Positions 16,561-26,816 of a stretch of DNA of 64,000 nucleotides are shown in pieces (positions within the stretch are counted from its first letter, which is position 1; every line of letters starts with the position of its first letter). The notes under the pieces were generated by a model. That model was not told where the DNA came from. It made no database searches and was given only the letters and a program-made list of their open reading frames with translations. The position numbers and the translations under genes were made by a program. The DNA lies in the NCBI RefSeq assembly GCF_020873875.1, contig NZ_JAHWGU010000014.1:124001-188000 (forward strand), read 5' to 3'. The DNA is from Actinoplanes sp. DH11 (GTDB taxonomy: Bacteria > Actinomycetota > Actinomycetes > Mycobacteriales > Micromonosporaceae).

Positions 16561-16785
16561 TCAGCCGCGGCCCGGGCGGCGGCCGTAGAACCGGCGGCCG
16601 CTGGAGCCGGAGCCGGAGCCGGCCCGCGGTCCGCTGCCGACGCCCGCCAGGTAGAGCGCGGTCAGGAGCAGGCCGATCAGGAGCAGGGTTTCGAAGTTGA
16701 AGAGGTCGGGGGCACCGAAGTCGGTGTTCAGCAGGTCGAGGAGCAGAGCAAATCCGAACACGACGGCGGCAGCGATAGCCAACAT
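16561..16785 (-). CDS. Small two-helix membrane protein of unknown function
   Basis: A 74-residue protein with two predicted membrane helices (about residues 2-19, LAIAAAVVFGFALLLDLL, and 32-50, TLLLIGLLLTALYLAGV) and a Gly/Ser/Arg-rich tail. ATG 16785 is preceded by GGAGGAACCTG, a strong Shine-Dalgarno at good spacing, which supports it as a real gene. It lies 18 bp downstream of the MFS gene on the same strand, but need not be functionally linked. No family recognised. Confidence 0.68.
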   Translation of the reverse strand: MLAIAAAVVFGFALLLDLLNTDFGAPDLFNFETLLLIGLLLTALYLAGVGSGPRAGSGSGSSGRRFYGRRPGRG

Positions 16786-16803
16786 CAGGTTCCTCCGGGG
16801 GGA

Positions 16804-18066
16804 TCAGAGAGCCAGTGACCTGCTGGTACCCGACTGGGAGTGCTCCCGAAACACATCCTTCGATCGAACGAGGTAGAGAGGTGCCGCCAGAGCCAGCACC
16901 AAGCCACCCACAATGATCGCCGTTTGGGTTCCCGCGCCCGCCGCCAAGGCGGTCAGCGCGATCGCGCCGATGGAAAAGCCCGGCTGACCGACCATCGAGT
17001 TCAGCGAGAGCAGGCTCGCCCTGTACTCCCCTTCCGCCTGCCGATGCAGTAATCCGGAGTGCACCGGGCCGGCCGCACCGTGCATCGCGTAACACAGCAG
17101 GAACGCCCCGATGAGCCCGACCGGACCGGCGAACAGTCCCATCCCGACGATCGTGACGCCCTGCACGATCTTCAGCGTGAACCCGGCCCAGGCGGCGCCG
17201 ACCCGGCTGCTCAGGAGCGGCACGAGAGCGGCGCCGGCAGCCGATGCCGCCCAGGCCACGGAGTTGACCGGGCCCAGTAGGGCACCCGCCGCATCCGCAT
17301 CGGTCACCTCGCTGAGGCGGACCGCCATCAGCTTCTCGAAGGTCACCATGCCGAAGCTCCAGAAGAACTCGACCGCGATCAGCGCCATCACCACGCGCGA
17401 CCGGCGGACCAGCCGCAATGCGCCACCGATCGCCGTGGGTACGCCGCGGACGGACGCGACGAAAGCCACGAACCCGCGCGTCGGGCGCTGCTCGTGCATC
17501 AGCAGCGCCACGGCCAGGATGCCGATCAGACTCACGGCCAGAGCCACCACGACGGGCACGCCGAGCGCACTCACCGGTCCCACCGGGCCGAGCCAGACCA
17601 GCCCACCACTCATCAGCGCGCCACCGGCGATGGCCAGCCCGAGCACGACGCCGCTGCGGGACAGCGCGCCCTCGATGTCGGACTCCGGATCGACGGCCAG
17701 CGCGTGGTCGACGAACCAGGCTTCGAGCGGCCCGCTGTCCAGCGCCCGGTAGAGGCCCTGCAACAGATAGACCACGGCGAACAACGCCACCGAGTCGGCG
17801 AAGGTCCACAGAGCCAGCGCGGCCACGTTGACCACCCCGGCGATCAGCAGCACCGGTCGCCGGCCGACCGCGTCGGAGAGACCGCCGGTGGGCAGCTCCA
17901 GCACCAGGACCGTGATGCCTTGGACAGCCGCGACCGCACCGACCTGCGCGATGCTGAGGCCCCGCTCCAGCGGGAGCAGCACCACCACCGGAATCGTCAG
18001 CCCGACCGGGAACCAGCGCAGCCCGAGCAGGAAAAGGAAGCGGAAGCGGGCTTGGTCGGCGGTCAT
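16804..18066 (-). CDS. MFS transporter
   Basis: A 420-residue, 12-helix major facilitator; substrate unknown, probably efflux. It shows an early helix (FLFLLGLRWFPVGLTIPVVV), the motif A region GGLSDAVGRRPVLLIAG near residue 65 and the Gly-rich later helices. ATG 18066 overlaps the stop of the upstream ArsR-type regulator gene (TGATG), and GTG 18069 is an alternative one codon earlier. Tight coupling to the regulator suggests that the regulator controls its own operon and thereby this exporter. Confidence 0.85.
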   Translation of the reverse strand: MTADQARFRFLFLLGLRWFPVGLTIPVVVLLPLERGLSIAQVGAVAAVQGITVLVLELPTGGLSDAVGRRPVLLIAGVVNVAALALWTFADSVALFAVVYLLQGLYRALDSGPLEAWFVDHALAVDPESDIEGALSRSGVVLGLAIAGGALMSGGLVWLGPVGPVSALGVPVVVALAVSLIGILAVALLMHEQRPTRGFVAFVASVRGVPTAIGGALRLVRRSRVVMALIAVEFFWSFGMVTFEKLMAVRLSEVTDADAAGALLGPVNSVAWAASAAGAALVPLLSSRVGAAWAGFTLKIVQGVTIVGMGLFAGPVGLIGAFLLCYAMHGAAGPVHSGLLHRQAEGEYRASLLSLNSMVGQPGFSIGAIALTALAAGAGTQTAIIVGGLVLALAAPLYLVRSKDVFREHSQSGTSRSLAL

Positions 18067-18647
18067 CACGTCGGCTCCGCCTTCTCCGCCGGTTTCGGCA
18101 GGGCAGCCAAATAGAAGTTGACCCCGCGGGCGCCCGGGCCCGGCTCGGCCCGGGCGTAGCGCTCGACGATCTCCTCGAGCTCGTCGGTCATGTCGCGGAG
18201 TTGCTCAGGACTCAGGGTCAGCAGGTAATCGGAGATGCCACCGGTGTCACGCCACTCCGGCGGCTCGGCACCCACCCCGTGCTGCCAGGTCTCGGCGATC
18301 TCGACGAACCGGTTGACCTGGAACGTCTCCAGCCACACGACAGCGGCGGCGGCATCCGGATCGTCGAGGTAATCGCTGCGCCGCCAGCTCGACATGTCGT
18401 GCACGGCCCGCCACCAGCGCTGCCGGCCGCCACCGGGCCGGTCCTCCTCGGCCACGAGGCCGGCGTCGGCCAGTTGCCGCAGGTGATAGCTCGTCGCCCC
18501 GGTGTTGGTGTTCAGCAAGGCCGCCAGCTGGGTCGCCGTGGACGGGCCTTGACCGCGGAGCCGCGCGAGCAGCCGGATGCGGAGCGGATGCGCCAGCACC
18601 CGGATCTGCCGGTTGGTGAGCTGTACATGACTGAGTTCGTCGGCCAT
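18066..18647 (-). CDS. ArsR/SmtB-like winged-helix transcriptional regulator
   Basis: A 193-residue regulator. The N-terminal winged helix (about residues 10-80: RQIRVLAHPLRIRLLARLRG, then QLAALLNTNTGATSYHLRQL as the recognition helix region, then AEEDRPGGGRQRWWRA as the wing) is typical of the ArsR-type HTH_20 subgroup found with MFS genes. The C-terminal half (residues about 85-185) is helical with many Trp and acidic residues and probably dimerises or senses ligand. No CxC metal site is present, so metal sensing is unlikely. The promoter region carries two perfect palindromes (18664-18706) that are good operator candidates. Confidence 0.88.
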   Translation of the reverse strand: MADELSHVQLTNRQIRVLAHPLRIRLLARLRGQGPSTATQLAALLNTNTGATSYHLRQLADAGLVAEEDRPGGGRQRWWRAVHDMSSWRRSDYLDDPDAAAAVVWLETFQVNRFVEIAETWQHGVGAEPPEWRDTGGISDYLLTLSPEQLRDMTDELEEIVERYARAEPGPGARGVNFYLAALPKPAEKAEPT

Positions 18648-18663
18648 GGAGACACACTATCGC

Positions 18664-18706
18664 TGCACAAACTCTGTGCACAATAGCTATGCACAAAACC
18701 TGTGCA
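18664..18706 (-). promoter_or_regulatory. Two palindromic operators upstream of the ArsR-type regulator gene
   Basis: Two copies of TGCACA-n5-TGTGCA, at 18664-18680 and 18690-18706, each a perfect 6-bp dyad with a 5-nt spacer. Centres are 26 bp apart, about two and a half helical turns. They begin 17 bp upstream of the regulator start, where the -35/-10 region must lie (possible TTGTGC-16-GATAGT on the minus strand), so binding there would block transcription. Autoregulation is inferred. Confidence 0.7.
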
Positions 18707-18902
18707 TCTGTGGCACGATGCTGTTGTCGAGCCGAGGACCGGTCGGCGGGGTGGCGATGAGGAACGAGATTCCGACCCGCCAGGAGCCCTACAGGAGCGG
18801 AGGGCAGAGCCCATGGTGAACGCCGGGAGCGGACGACGGCGGAGGCGACGGCAGGCCGGAAAAGACTGCGGCGGGGCCGCCGGGCAGGAAGAGGCGCTGT
18901 TG

Positions 18903-19391
18903 TCAGTCGGCGAGCTTGAAGAGCAGGACCGTCTCCCACTTGTGCATGTCGGGCTGCTCGGCCGGATTCGTCATGAGCATCTCGAGCCGGCTGGCCCAGA
19001 TCTCACCGGTGGGGGTCGGTGTCATGTCCCACGTCAGGTCGCGAGCCTGCGCCCAGTCGAGGAGACGGGCGGTGACCGCCATCAGCTCGTCGGGATGTCC
19101 GATGTGGGCGACCGTCACATACCGCCCGGCGGGCAGCGTGTCGGTGAAGCCGGGGCCGTCCACCTCGACGGGGCCCGCGATCGGGATGCCGGCCTCGATC
19201 ACCATCTCGGCGGCCATGTCGATCTCCCGGTAACGGAAGAACGGCGCCCCGGTGACCGGGACGCCGCGGTCCGCGAGGTCGGCGAACATGGTGGGCAGAT
19301 GATCGGCCACGCGCGCGAACTCGGTCATGGCGATCGACTCACGACGGCCGATGTAAGGCTGTTCCGGGCGCTGCACAATGGTCGGCTCCAC
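18903..19391 (-). CDS. GyrI-like/AraC effector-binding-type small-molecule binding protein
   Basis: A 162-residue stand-alone domain of the SOUL/GyrI-like (AraC effector-binding, BacR_C) superfamily: EPTIVQRPEQPYIGRRESIAM at the start, FFRYREIDMAAEMVIEAGIP in the middle, LPAGRYVTVAHIGHPDELMA and the C-terminal WETVLLFKLAD strand, with the two-fold beta-alpha-beta pattern of the family. Such proteins bind or detoxify small molecules; no DNA-binding domain is attached. It stands alone between the regulator upstream and aspS, with a terminator-like hairpin between it and aspS. Confidence 0.8.
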   Translation of the reverse strand: MEPTIVQRPEQPYIGRRESIAMTEFARVADHLPTMFADLADRGVPVTGAPFFRYREIDMAAEMVIEAGIPIAGPVEVDGPGFTDTLPAGRYVTVAHIGHPDELMAVTARLLDWAQARDLTWDMTPTPTGEIWASRLEMLMTNPAEQPDMHKWETVLLFKLAD

Positions 19392-19499
19392 CTGGACAGT
19401 CTCACACGCGACCTACGACCACGCAGCCTCGGCGGGCCGGGGCAGCCGCCCCGCGAGCAGCACGGTCCCCCGGCACGACCAACGAGCCCACAGAACGAA

Positions 19500-19532
19500 G
19501 CCGGACCAGCTCGGGCAGCGAGCTGGTCCGGC
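19500..19532 (-). terminator. Strong terminator hairpin downstream of aspS
   Basis: Perfect 14-bp stem (GCCGGACCAGCTCG at 19500-19513, complement at 19519-19532) with a 5-nt loop, 75 bp past the aspS stop. On the minus strand it is followed by TTCGTTCTGT, a weak U-rich tail. Confidence 0.75.
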
Positions 19533-19607
19533 GTCCCGGCCGGCCGGGAGGCGAAGATCCGGGGTGGGACCACAGGGACCACGGCGGGCTGCCGCGGTCC
19601 GGCCGAC

Positions 19608-21410
<1,803 letters not shown>

Positions 21411-21432
21411 GGAAATGTCTCCTTACAGGGTT

Positions 21433-21471
21433 CGCGGGGCGCACCCGACATTCTGTCAGGCACGCCCCGCG
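21433..21471 (-). terminator. Long hairpin between the upstream gene and aspS
   Basis: Outer stem of 9 bp (CGCGGGGCG at 21433-21441 with its complement at 21463-21471) continued, after a symmetric 2-nt internal loop, by a 7-bp inner stem with one G-U pair and a 3-nt loop. It is 22 bp upstream of the aspS start and 14 bp past the stop of the preceding gene. It could terminate that transcript or act as a leader structure for aspS; no U-tract is present. Confidence 0.6.
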
Positions 21472-21485
21472 CTGCGTGCCACGGG

Positions 21486-22667
21486 TTAGTCAGGAACTCT
21501 CCACGCCGTGGCCCGCAGGCCGGCGGTGCCGGTGCCGCCGACGTCGATGATCTCCACAAGTGCGAGGACCGCCGGCGCCTCAGAGGTCCGTACGCACAGT
21601 GCGGCTCCCTTCTTTACCTCCATGTCGGCACCGGGGCCGAGTGGGCTCGTCCGGATGGCCCGGAAGCAGCCGGCCGCGTCCGTGTCAGCGCTGCCGAGCC
21701 GGCTGCCACCGTCCGCACCGGGACCGACGCGCAGGCGCGGCGCCGCAGCGCCGCAGCGACTGTCATAGCGCAGGTCAGCTACGGGTTCGGTGACGTCGAC
21801 GCGCGGCTCGTCCAAGTCCAGGAACAGCACGGCAGAGCAGCCGACCTGCACTCGGAGCGGTTCCTTGGCATAGACGGCCGGATACTCCTCAGGCTCCGGC
21901 TGGCGATCGACAGAGGCGGCGGACGAGGAGACGGCATAGGGGGCGGGAACGCCGGGGGCAGCGGTGTTCGCAACGGCGGACGCGGTGGCCAGCCGGTAGG
22001 TCTGCCAGGAGAAGAAGCCGGCCGCCGCGGAGATCAGCAGGGCGAGCACGCTGACCACAACGGCGGCAGCCCCGCCGCGACGCCCGCTCTTCGGCCCGCG
22101 TGGCACCGAACCTCTGACCGGCACGGAAGGCCGAGCCGGCACCGAAAGCCTGGCTGCCGGGGAACCTCGGCCCGGCGCGGAAGCCCGGCCCGGCGCGGAA
22201 GCCCGGCCCGGCGCGGAAGCCCGGCCCGGCGCGGAAGCCCGGCCCGGCGCGGAAGAGCGACTCGGCACGGAAGGACGGCCCGGCGCGGAAGAGCGGGCTG
22301 ACATGGAGGGCCGGGCGGGCCCGGAAGGGCCGGCTGACGCTGAAGGCGGGACAGGCGCGGAGAGGTTGGGTGACGGAGATGAGCTGGGTGAGGCCGAGCG
22401 GATCGGGGCGGCGGAGGGCTGAACGGGTGCGGAGGGGCGAGGCGCGTTCAGGGGTTCGGTCGGGCCGTCCGGGTTCAGGAGGTGGGCGGGCCAGGGCTGG
22501 TCCGTCCCGGCGTGCGGGGGTGGCACGGCCCGGGACGGTGGGTGGGCCGGGTTGTCGGTCGGGAAGTGCTGCGGACGCGGGGAGGGAGGGTTCGGGACGG
22601 GGTGGCCGCCGGGATGGCGACGGGGCTGGTCGGCGGATTCAGGACCGTCTGCGCGGAAAACGGGCAT
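21486..22667 (-). CDS. Low-complexity, single-pass membrane protein of unknown function
   Basis: A 393-residue protein starting at ATG 22667 (GGAG 6 nt upstream); the frame is open to 22748. Residues 1-200 are Pro/Ser/Ala/Arg-rich and include a tandem run of PGRASA units. A membrane helix follows at about 211-232 (GGAAAVVVSVLALLISAAAGFF), then an extracellular region of about 150 residues with three Cys (LRVQVGCSAVLFLDLDEP, DSRCGAAAPRL, AAGCFRAIRTS). The layout, a long disordered cytoplasmic part, one helix and a small ordered outside domain, resembles the 1249-residue protein at 10579-14328. No family recognised. Confidence 0.72.
   Translation of the reverse strand: MPVFRADGPESADQPRRHPGGHPVPNPPSPRPQHFPTDNPAHPPSRAVPPPHAGTDQPWPAHLLNPDGPTEPLNAPRPSAPVQPSAAPIRSASPSSSPSPNLSAPVPPSASAGPSGPARPSMSARSSAPGRPSVPSRSSAPGRASAPGRASAPGRASAPGRASAPGRGSPAARLSVPARPSVPVRGSVPRGPKSGRRGGAAAVVVSVLALLISAAAGFFSWQTYRLATASAVANTAAPGVPAPYAVSSSAASVDRQPEPEEYPAVYAKEPLRVQVGCSAVLFLDLDEPRVDVTEPVADLRYDSRCGAAAPRLRVGPGADGGSRLGSADTDAAGCFRAIRTSPLGPGADMEVKKGAALCVRTSEAPAVLALVEIIDVGGTGTAGLRATAWRVPD
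22166..22250. repeat. 18-bp tandem repeat in the low-complexity membrane protein gene
   Basis: About four and a half head-to-tail copies of CCCGGCGCGGAAGCCCGG, encoding PGRASA on the minus strand. The unit is divisible by three, so the frame is preserved. Nearby sequence to about 22330 holds diverged copies. Confidence 0.85.
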
Positions 22668-22781
22668 GGCGGACTCCGGCGGCGCTAAAGGGAATAACTC
22701 TTCTTCGACGCACACCGACCATAAATCGGCTTGATCTCGATGAACCATCCCCCGCTGAGGCGACCCACGGCGGGACGACCG

Positions 22782-23972
22782 TCAGAAGTAGGTCTCCAGG
22801 ACGTCCACGACGCGCCGGTCCTCGTCGACAACCGGGATGGTGCGCCACTTGTCGAACGCCGTGCAGGGGTGCGAGATGCCGAACCTGATCAGGTCGCCCG
22901 GCACGAGGTCGGCCGCGTCCACCGCGAGGTACGTGTGATGGTCGTTCAGTTTGGTCACCACGATCCCGTCCGTGGGCCGTACGGTGCCGTCCGCGCCCCG
23001 CACCTCCAGCGGCACCGGCAGGCCTTCGTCGAACGGCGCGTCCCGTTTGCCCATCCCGGCGATCGCGAGTCCCGGCTCGGGCGTCGAGATCACCTGGGCC
23101 CAGATCTCCAGTGCCGCCGCGAGCGGCCCCTCCCCCGGGACCCGCACGAACGGTGTCCGCTCCCGGTAGAACCCGTCGTCGTGGGTGACCGTGGCACCGC
23201 TGCGCAGGACCAGCCGGGCCTGCGCCGCGAGCCGGGTGAGCCGGTCGGTCACCCGGTCGAACCACGCGCTGCCACCGGCCGAGACGATCGGCCGTTCCGG
23301 GAGCAAGCCCGCCGCCGCCAGCCGTTCCACGCCGCCGGCGAGCCGGTCGAGATACTCGTCCACCTCGCCGGCCGTTGCCAGCTGCCCCTCGTACCCGGTG
23401 ACACCGGCCAGCTCCAGGCCGGGGGTGTCGGCGACAGCACGCGCCACATCTTCGAGTTCGTCGAGGGTACGAACCCCGGTCCGCCCACCCGGATGCCCCA
23501 GCTCGACAAGGATCCGCAGCGGGCCGCCGGTGGCCGCCGCCGCGCGGACCCCGGCCACCGAATCGACCTGGAAGTACACCTCCCAGCCCGCCGCGGACTC
23601 CCCCGCCAGCCAGGCCAGTGCGGTCGGATCGAGCACCTCGTTGGCGATCAGCACCCGTTCCACGCCGAGCCGCCGCAGCACCAGCGCCTGGTTGGGCGTG
23701 GCGACGGTCATCCCCCACGCGCCGGCCGCGAGCTGGGCTTCGAGCAGGCCGGGCGCCATGGTCGTCTTGGCGTGCGGGGCGAAGTCGAAGCCGTGCCGCT
23801 GGCAGTACGCGGCCATCGTCGCGATGTTCGCCTCCACCGCCGCGCGCCGCACCACCAGCAGCGGCCAGGTGAAAGCGCCGCCGAAGATGCTGGGCTGCTC
23901 CGCCGCGAACCGTGCGGCGTCCCAGGCCTGCTCCGGCGCCCAGAAACCCTTGCTACGCCAGTCGACAGTCAC
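22782..23972 (-). CDS. D-serine dehydratase/D-threonine aldolase-like PLP enzyme (fold type III)
   Basis: A 396-residue PLP enzyme with an alanine-racemase-like N-terminal barrel and a D-serine-dehydratase-like C-terminal domain. The Schiff-base lysine is expected at K69 in FDFAPHAKTTMAP. Near the C-terminus, the HPC of SHPCTAFDKWR matches the His/Cys metal ligands of eukaryote-type D-serine dehydratase. Family members remove ammonia from, or split, D-hydroxy amino acids; the exact substrate cannot be read from sequence. GTG 23972 follows AAGGAGG by 4 nt, which fixes the start. It diverges from the kinase-like gene at 24091 across a 118-bp promoter region. Confidence 0.85.
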   Translation of the reverse strand: MTVDWRSKGFWAPEQAWDAARFAAEQPSIFGGAFTWPLLVVRRAAVEANIATMAAYCQRHGFDFAPHAKTTMAPGLLEAQLAAGAWGMTVATPNQALVLRRLGVERVLIANEVLDPTALAWLAGESAAGWEVYFQVDSVAGVRAAAATGGPLRILVELGHPGGRTGVRTLDELEDVARAVADTPGLELAGVTGYEGQLATAGEVDEYLDRLAGGVERLAAAGLLPERPIVSAGGSAWFDRVTDRLTRLAAQARLVLRSGATVTHDDGFYRERTPFVRVPGEGPLAAALEIWAQVISTPEPGLAIAGMGKRDAPFDEGLPVPLEVRGADGTVRPTDGIVVTKLNDHHTYLAVDAADLVPGDLIRFGISHPCTAFDKWRTIPVVDEDRRVVDVLETYF

Positions 23973-24090
23973 GGAGCCTCCTTGAAAGCTGGATTGAACA
24001 GACAAACCTGATTCCGGCGCCAGCGGTACGAGCAACGGCCGGACCCGACGCGAACGGAGAACTACCTGAAAAATCTGTGAAACTGCCGGG

Positions 24091-25329
24091 ATGATCCTGC
24101 CCGCGCCGTTCGTCCGCACTGTCGAGAACCTCTTCGGCGACGCCGGCCGCCGCTGGCTGGGCATGCTTCCCACGCTTATCGAAGAGCTCCGCCACGACTG
24201 GCAACTGCGGCTGGAGGAGCCGTTCCCGCTGAGCATCAACTGGGTGACGCGGGTACGCCGGGCGGACGGCTCGCGGGCAGTCCTCAAGCTGGGCGTACCG
24301 GGCGCGGGTCATCTCGCGGACGAGGCCACTGCCCTGGAGTTCTTCGCCGGCCGGGGTGCGGTGGAGATGCTGGCCCGCGACGACAGCCTGGGGGCTTTGC
24401 TGCTGGAGGAGGCACGTCCCGGCACACCGGTGACCGCCCTGGTGCCGACACGGGGCCAGCCGCCGGTCGCGTCGGAGCCGGCCCGGGACGAGATGGTGCC
24501 CGCGTCGGCGCCGGCCCGGGACGAGATGGTACCCGCGCGGGCGCCGGCACGGGACGAGGCTGCGACCGCCGCACTGATCGAGGTCATCCGCCGGCTGCAC
24601 CGTCCGGCGCCGCCGGGGTTGGCGCTGCCGACGCTTGCGGCCCGGGGCGCCGCCTTCGACAGGCATCTGCGCCGCTTCCCCGGCGACGACCCGCTGCCCC
24701 GGCGCTTGGTCGAGAGGGCCGCCGAGCTCTTCACCGGGCTCTGCGCCTCCCCCACCGAGCAAGCGCGGCCGCACAGCGCCACCAACAGCGCTGGCGGCGA
24801 CGGTAGCGGAGGGACTGGCGAAAGCGGTGGCGGCAATGGGTGGGTGGTGCTGCACGGGGATCTGCACCACGGCAACGTGCTTGCCGCGGAGCGCGAACCG
24901 TGGCTGGCGATCGACCCGCACGGGTTGGTCGGGGATGCGGGGTACGAGGTGGGGGCCTGCCTTTACAACCCGGACCCGTGGAGCGGCGACGACACCGTGC
25001 TGGGTTTGCTCCCGGCCCGGGTGGAGCAGCTGGCCGACGGTCTGGGCATGTCCGTCGAGCGGGTGGCCGCCTGGGGTTTTGTTCAGGCGATGCTCTGCGA
25101 GGTCTGGACCTTCGAGGGCGAGGCACCTGCCTCCGAGAGCAGGGCCTCGAGCCCCGGAAGCGAGACGCGAGGCGCCGGGGGTGAGGCCCGAGGCCTCGGA
25201 AGCGAGGCGGGAGCCGCCGAGGGCGGGGAGCGAGGCGCCGGGGGTGGGGGTGAGGGCTTCGGCGCGGGCCGCCGGCGCACCGGGCGGGCGCTGCGGGTGG
25301 CTCGTCGGCTGCTGCCTCTGGTGCCCTGA
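24091..25329 (+). CDS. Aminoglycoside phosphotransferase-like kinase (streptomycin 6-kinase type)
   Basis: A 412-residue small-molecule kinase. It shows the ATP-binding Lys in RAVLKLGVPG, a Glu in DEATALEF, the catalytic loop VVLHGDLHHGNVLAAE and the metal-binding IDPHGLVGDAGYEVG, the set typical of the APH(6)/hydroxyurea-type group. Members phosphorylate streptomycin or other small hydroxyl compounds; resistance is not implied. Three low-complexity insertions are unusual: three 11-residue repeats (PARDEMVPASA type, about residues 129-157), a Gly/Ser-rich stretch before the catalytic loop, and a Gly/Ala/Glu-rich run before the C-terminus. Without these it has ordinary family length. It converges with the GH20 gene. 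Confidence 0.82.
   Translation: MILPAPFVRTVENLFGDAGRRWLGMLPTLIEELRHDWQLRLEEPFPLSINWVTRVRRADGSRAVLKLGVPGAGHLADEATALEFFAGRGAVEMLARDDSLGALLLEEARPGTPVTALVPTRGQPPVASEPARDEMVPASAPARDEMVPARAPARDEAATAALIEVIRRLHRPAPPGLALPTLAARGAAFDRHLRRFPGDDPLPRRLVERAAELFTGLCASPTEQARPHSATNSAGGDGSGGTGESGGGNGWVVLHGDLHHGNVLAAEREPWLAIDPHGLVGDAGYEVGACLYNPDPWSGDDTVLGLLPARVEQLADGLGMSVERVAAWGFVQAMLCEVWTFEGEAPASESRASSPGSETRGAGGEARGLGSEAGAAEGGERGAGGGGEGFGAGRRRTGRALRVARRLLPLVP
24478..24560. repeat. 33-bp tandem repeat in the kinase-like gene
   Basis: Two and a half copies of a 33-bp unit starting CCGGCCCGGGACGAGATGGT at 24478, 24511 and 24544, encoding 11-residue units. It falls in a surface loop between the N- and C-lobes, and the length change keeps the frame. 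Confidence 0.85.
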
Positions 25330-25331
25330 GG

Positions 25332-26816
25332 TCACCGTAGGTCCGCGGTCATCTCGTGCAGTTCGGCGAGCCGGTCGGTGAGGGTTCGGGGGTTGCCGGG
25401 CGCGTCGGGGCGGGCGTCCCAGGGGCGGGGGCCGCTGAGGGGGCGGTAGTTGACGCCGAGCGCGTCCAGGCGGGCCAGGTGGGCCGGGAGGCGGGTGGCG
25501 AAGTCCGCGAAGTCGCGTTGTGCCGGGCCCCAGACCGCTTCGGCGAAGGCGCACAGCCGGGGGTACGCCATGTATTCGACGCGCCGCAGCGACTCCATGT
25601 GTTCGGTCCAGATGTTCGCCTGCGCGCCCAGCACCAGGTCCGATTGCGGCGGTTCGTAGGCGTAGACGTCCTCGATGGTCAGCAGCGTGCCCACCGGTGT
25701 CGGCTCCGCCGGGTCGTCGGACTGGCGGTAGTCCAGGTAGAGCTTCACGTCGGGGCAGGCCACGACCTGATGACCGGCCCGGACCGCGACCTCGGCGGGT
25801 TCGACGCCGCGCCAGGCCGCTACGACCGACCCTTCGGGGGCGCCACCGGCCAGGATCTCGTCCCAGCCGTAGAGCCGGCGGCCCCGGGCGGCCAGGTGCG
25901 CGGCCATCTCGGCGGTGAAGCGGGCCTGGAGTTCGCGGCCGCCGGGCCATTCGTCGGTGGGGCATTCGTCGCCGCCGATGCCGATCAGCTCGGAGGGGAA
26001 GATGTCGCAGACGTGGTCGAGCACCTGGCGGCAGAAGTCCAGGGTCGACGGTTCCAGGTTGAGCACGTGCGAGGAGATACCCCAGGCGGTCCGGACCGGG
26101 CCGGTGAAGCCGTTGCCGAGTTCCGGGTACGCCGCGATCGCCGCCTGCATGTGCCCGGGCATGTCGACCTCGGGCACCACGGTGATGTGCCGCTGCGCCG
26201 CGTGGGCGACGATCTGCCGCAGGTCGTCGGTGGTGTAGAAGCCGCCGTGCGGGCGCCCGTCGTACCGTTCGTGGACGCGGGCGCCGAGCATGCTCTCGGT
26301 GCGCCAGGCGCCGACCGAGGTGAGCCGGGGCCATCCCGGCACTTCGATGCGCCAGCCCTGGTCGTCGGTGAGGTGCAGGTGCAGCACGTTCAGTTTGTGG
26401 AAGGCGGCCAGGTCGAGGAACCGCAGCACGTCCGGGACGGGCATGAAGTGCCGGGCCACGTCGAGCAGCACCCCGCGCCAGGCGAACCGCGGCGCGTCCG
26501 AAATCCGAAGAATTGGCACCTCGACGGGCCCGGCGGTGAGTGACGAAGGGTGGCGCAGGGCGGCGGGTGGGAGCAGCTGGCGCAGCGTCTGCAGACCGTA
26601 GAAGATCCCGGCGTCGGAGCCCCCGGTGATTTCCACATGCCCGGGGACGGTGCTCAGCTCGTACCCCTCAGGGGGTAGCGCCGGATCCAGACGCAGCCGC
26701 AGGTCGCCGGAACCGGCCTCGCCCCGCGCCCAGGCCGCGGCCCCGTCAAGAAGAGCGGCACCGTCAAGACGGACCGAACCCTCCTCGAACACCACCGACG
26801 ACGGACGCGGAATCAA
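25332..26816 (-). CDS. Beta-N-acetylhexosaminidase, GH20
   Basis: Removes terminal GlcNAc or GalNAc from chitin-type or glycan oligosaccharides by substrate-assisted catalysis. The 494-residue protein has the GH20b N-terminal domain and then the barrel with LHLHLTDDQGWRIE, VVPEVDMPGHMQAA and the catalytic Asp-Glu pair in GIGGDECPTDEW (about residue 282). No signal peptide is seen, so it probably acts in the cytoplasm on imported oligosaccharides. The start is TTG 26816, overlapping the stop of the upstream permease gene (TTGA), which indicates translational coupling to the ABC importer. Confidence 0.93.
   Translation of the reverse strand: MIPRPSSVVFEEGSVRLDGAALLDGAAAWARGEAGSGDLRLRLDPALPPEGYELSTVPGHVEITGGSDAGIFYGLQTLRQLLPPAALRHPSSLTAGPVEVPILRISDAPRFAWRGVLLDVARHFMPVPDVLRFLDLAAFHKLNVLHLHLTDDQGWRIEVPGWPRLTSVGAWRTESMLGARVHERYDGRPHGGFYTTDDLRQIVAHAAQRHITVVPEVDMPGHMQAAIAAYPELGNGFTGPVRTAWGISSHVLNLEPSTLDFCRQVLDHVCDIFPSELIGIGGDECPTDEWPGGRELQARFTAEMAAHLAARGRRLYGWDEILAGGAPEGSVVAAWRGVEPAEVAVRAGHQVVACPDVKLYLDYRQSDDPAEPTPVGTLLTIEDVYAYEPPQSDLVLGAQANIWTEHMESLRRVEYMAYPRLCAFAEAVWGPAQRDFADFATRLPAHLARLDALGVNYRPLSGPRPWDARPDAPGNPRTLTDRLAELHEMTADLR

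Noticed and set aside
22166..22250. Tandem repeat considered as a regulatory array
   Set aside because: Period of 18 bp encodes in-frame PGRASA units inside a supported gene.
24091..25329. Call of antibiotic resistance gene
   Set aside because: APH-like fold does not prove aminoglycoside modification; context is catabolic.
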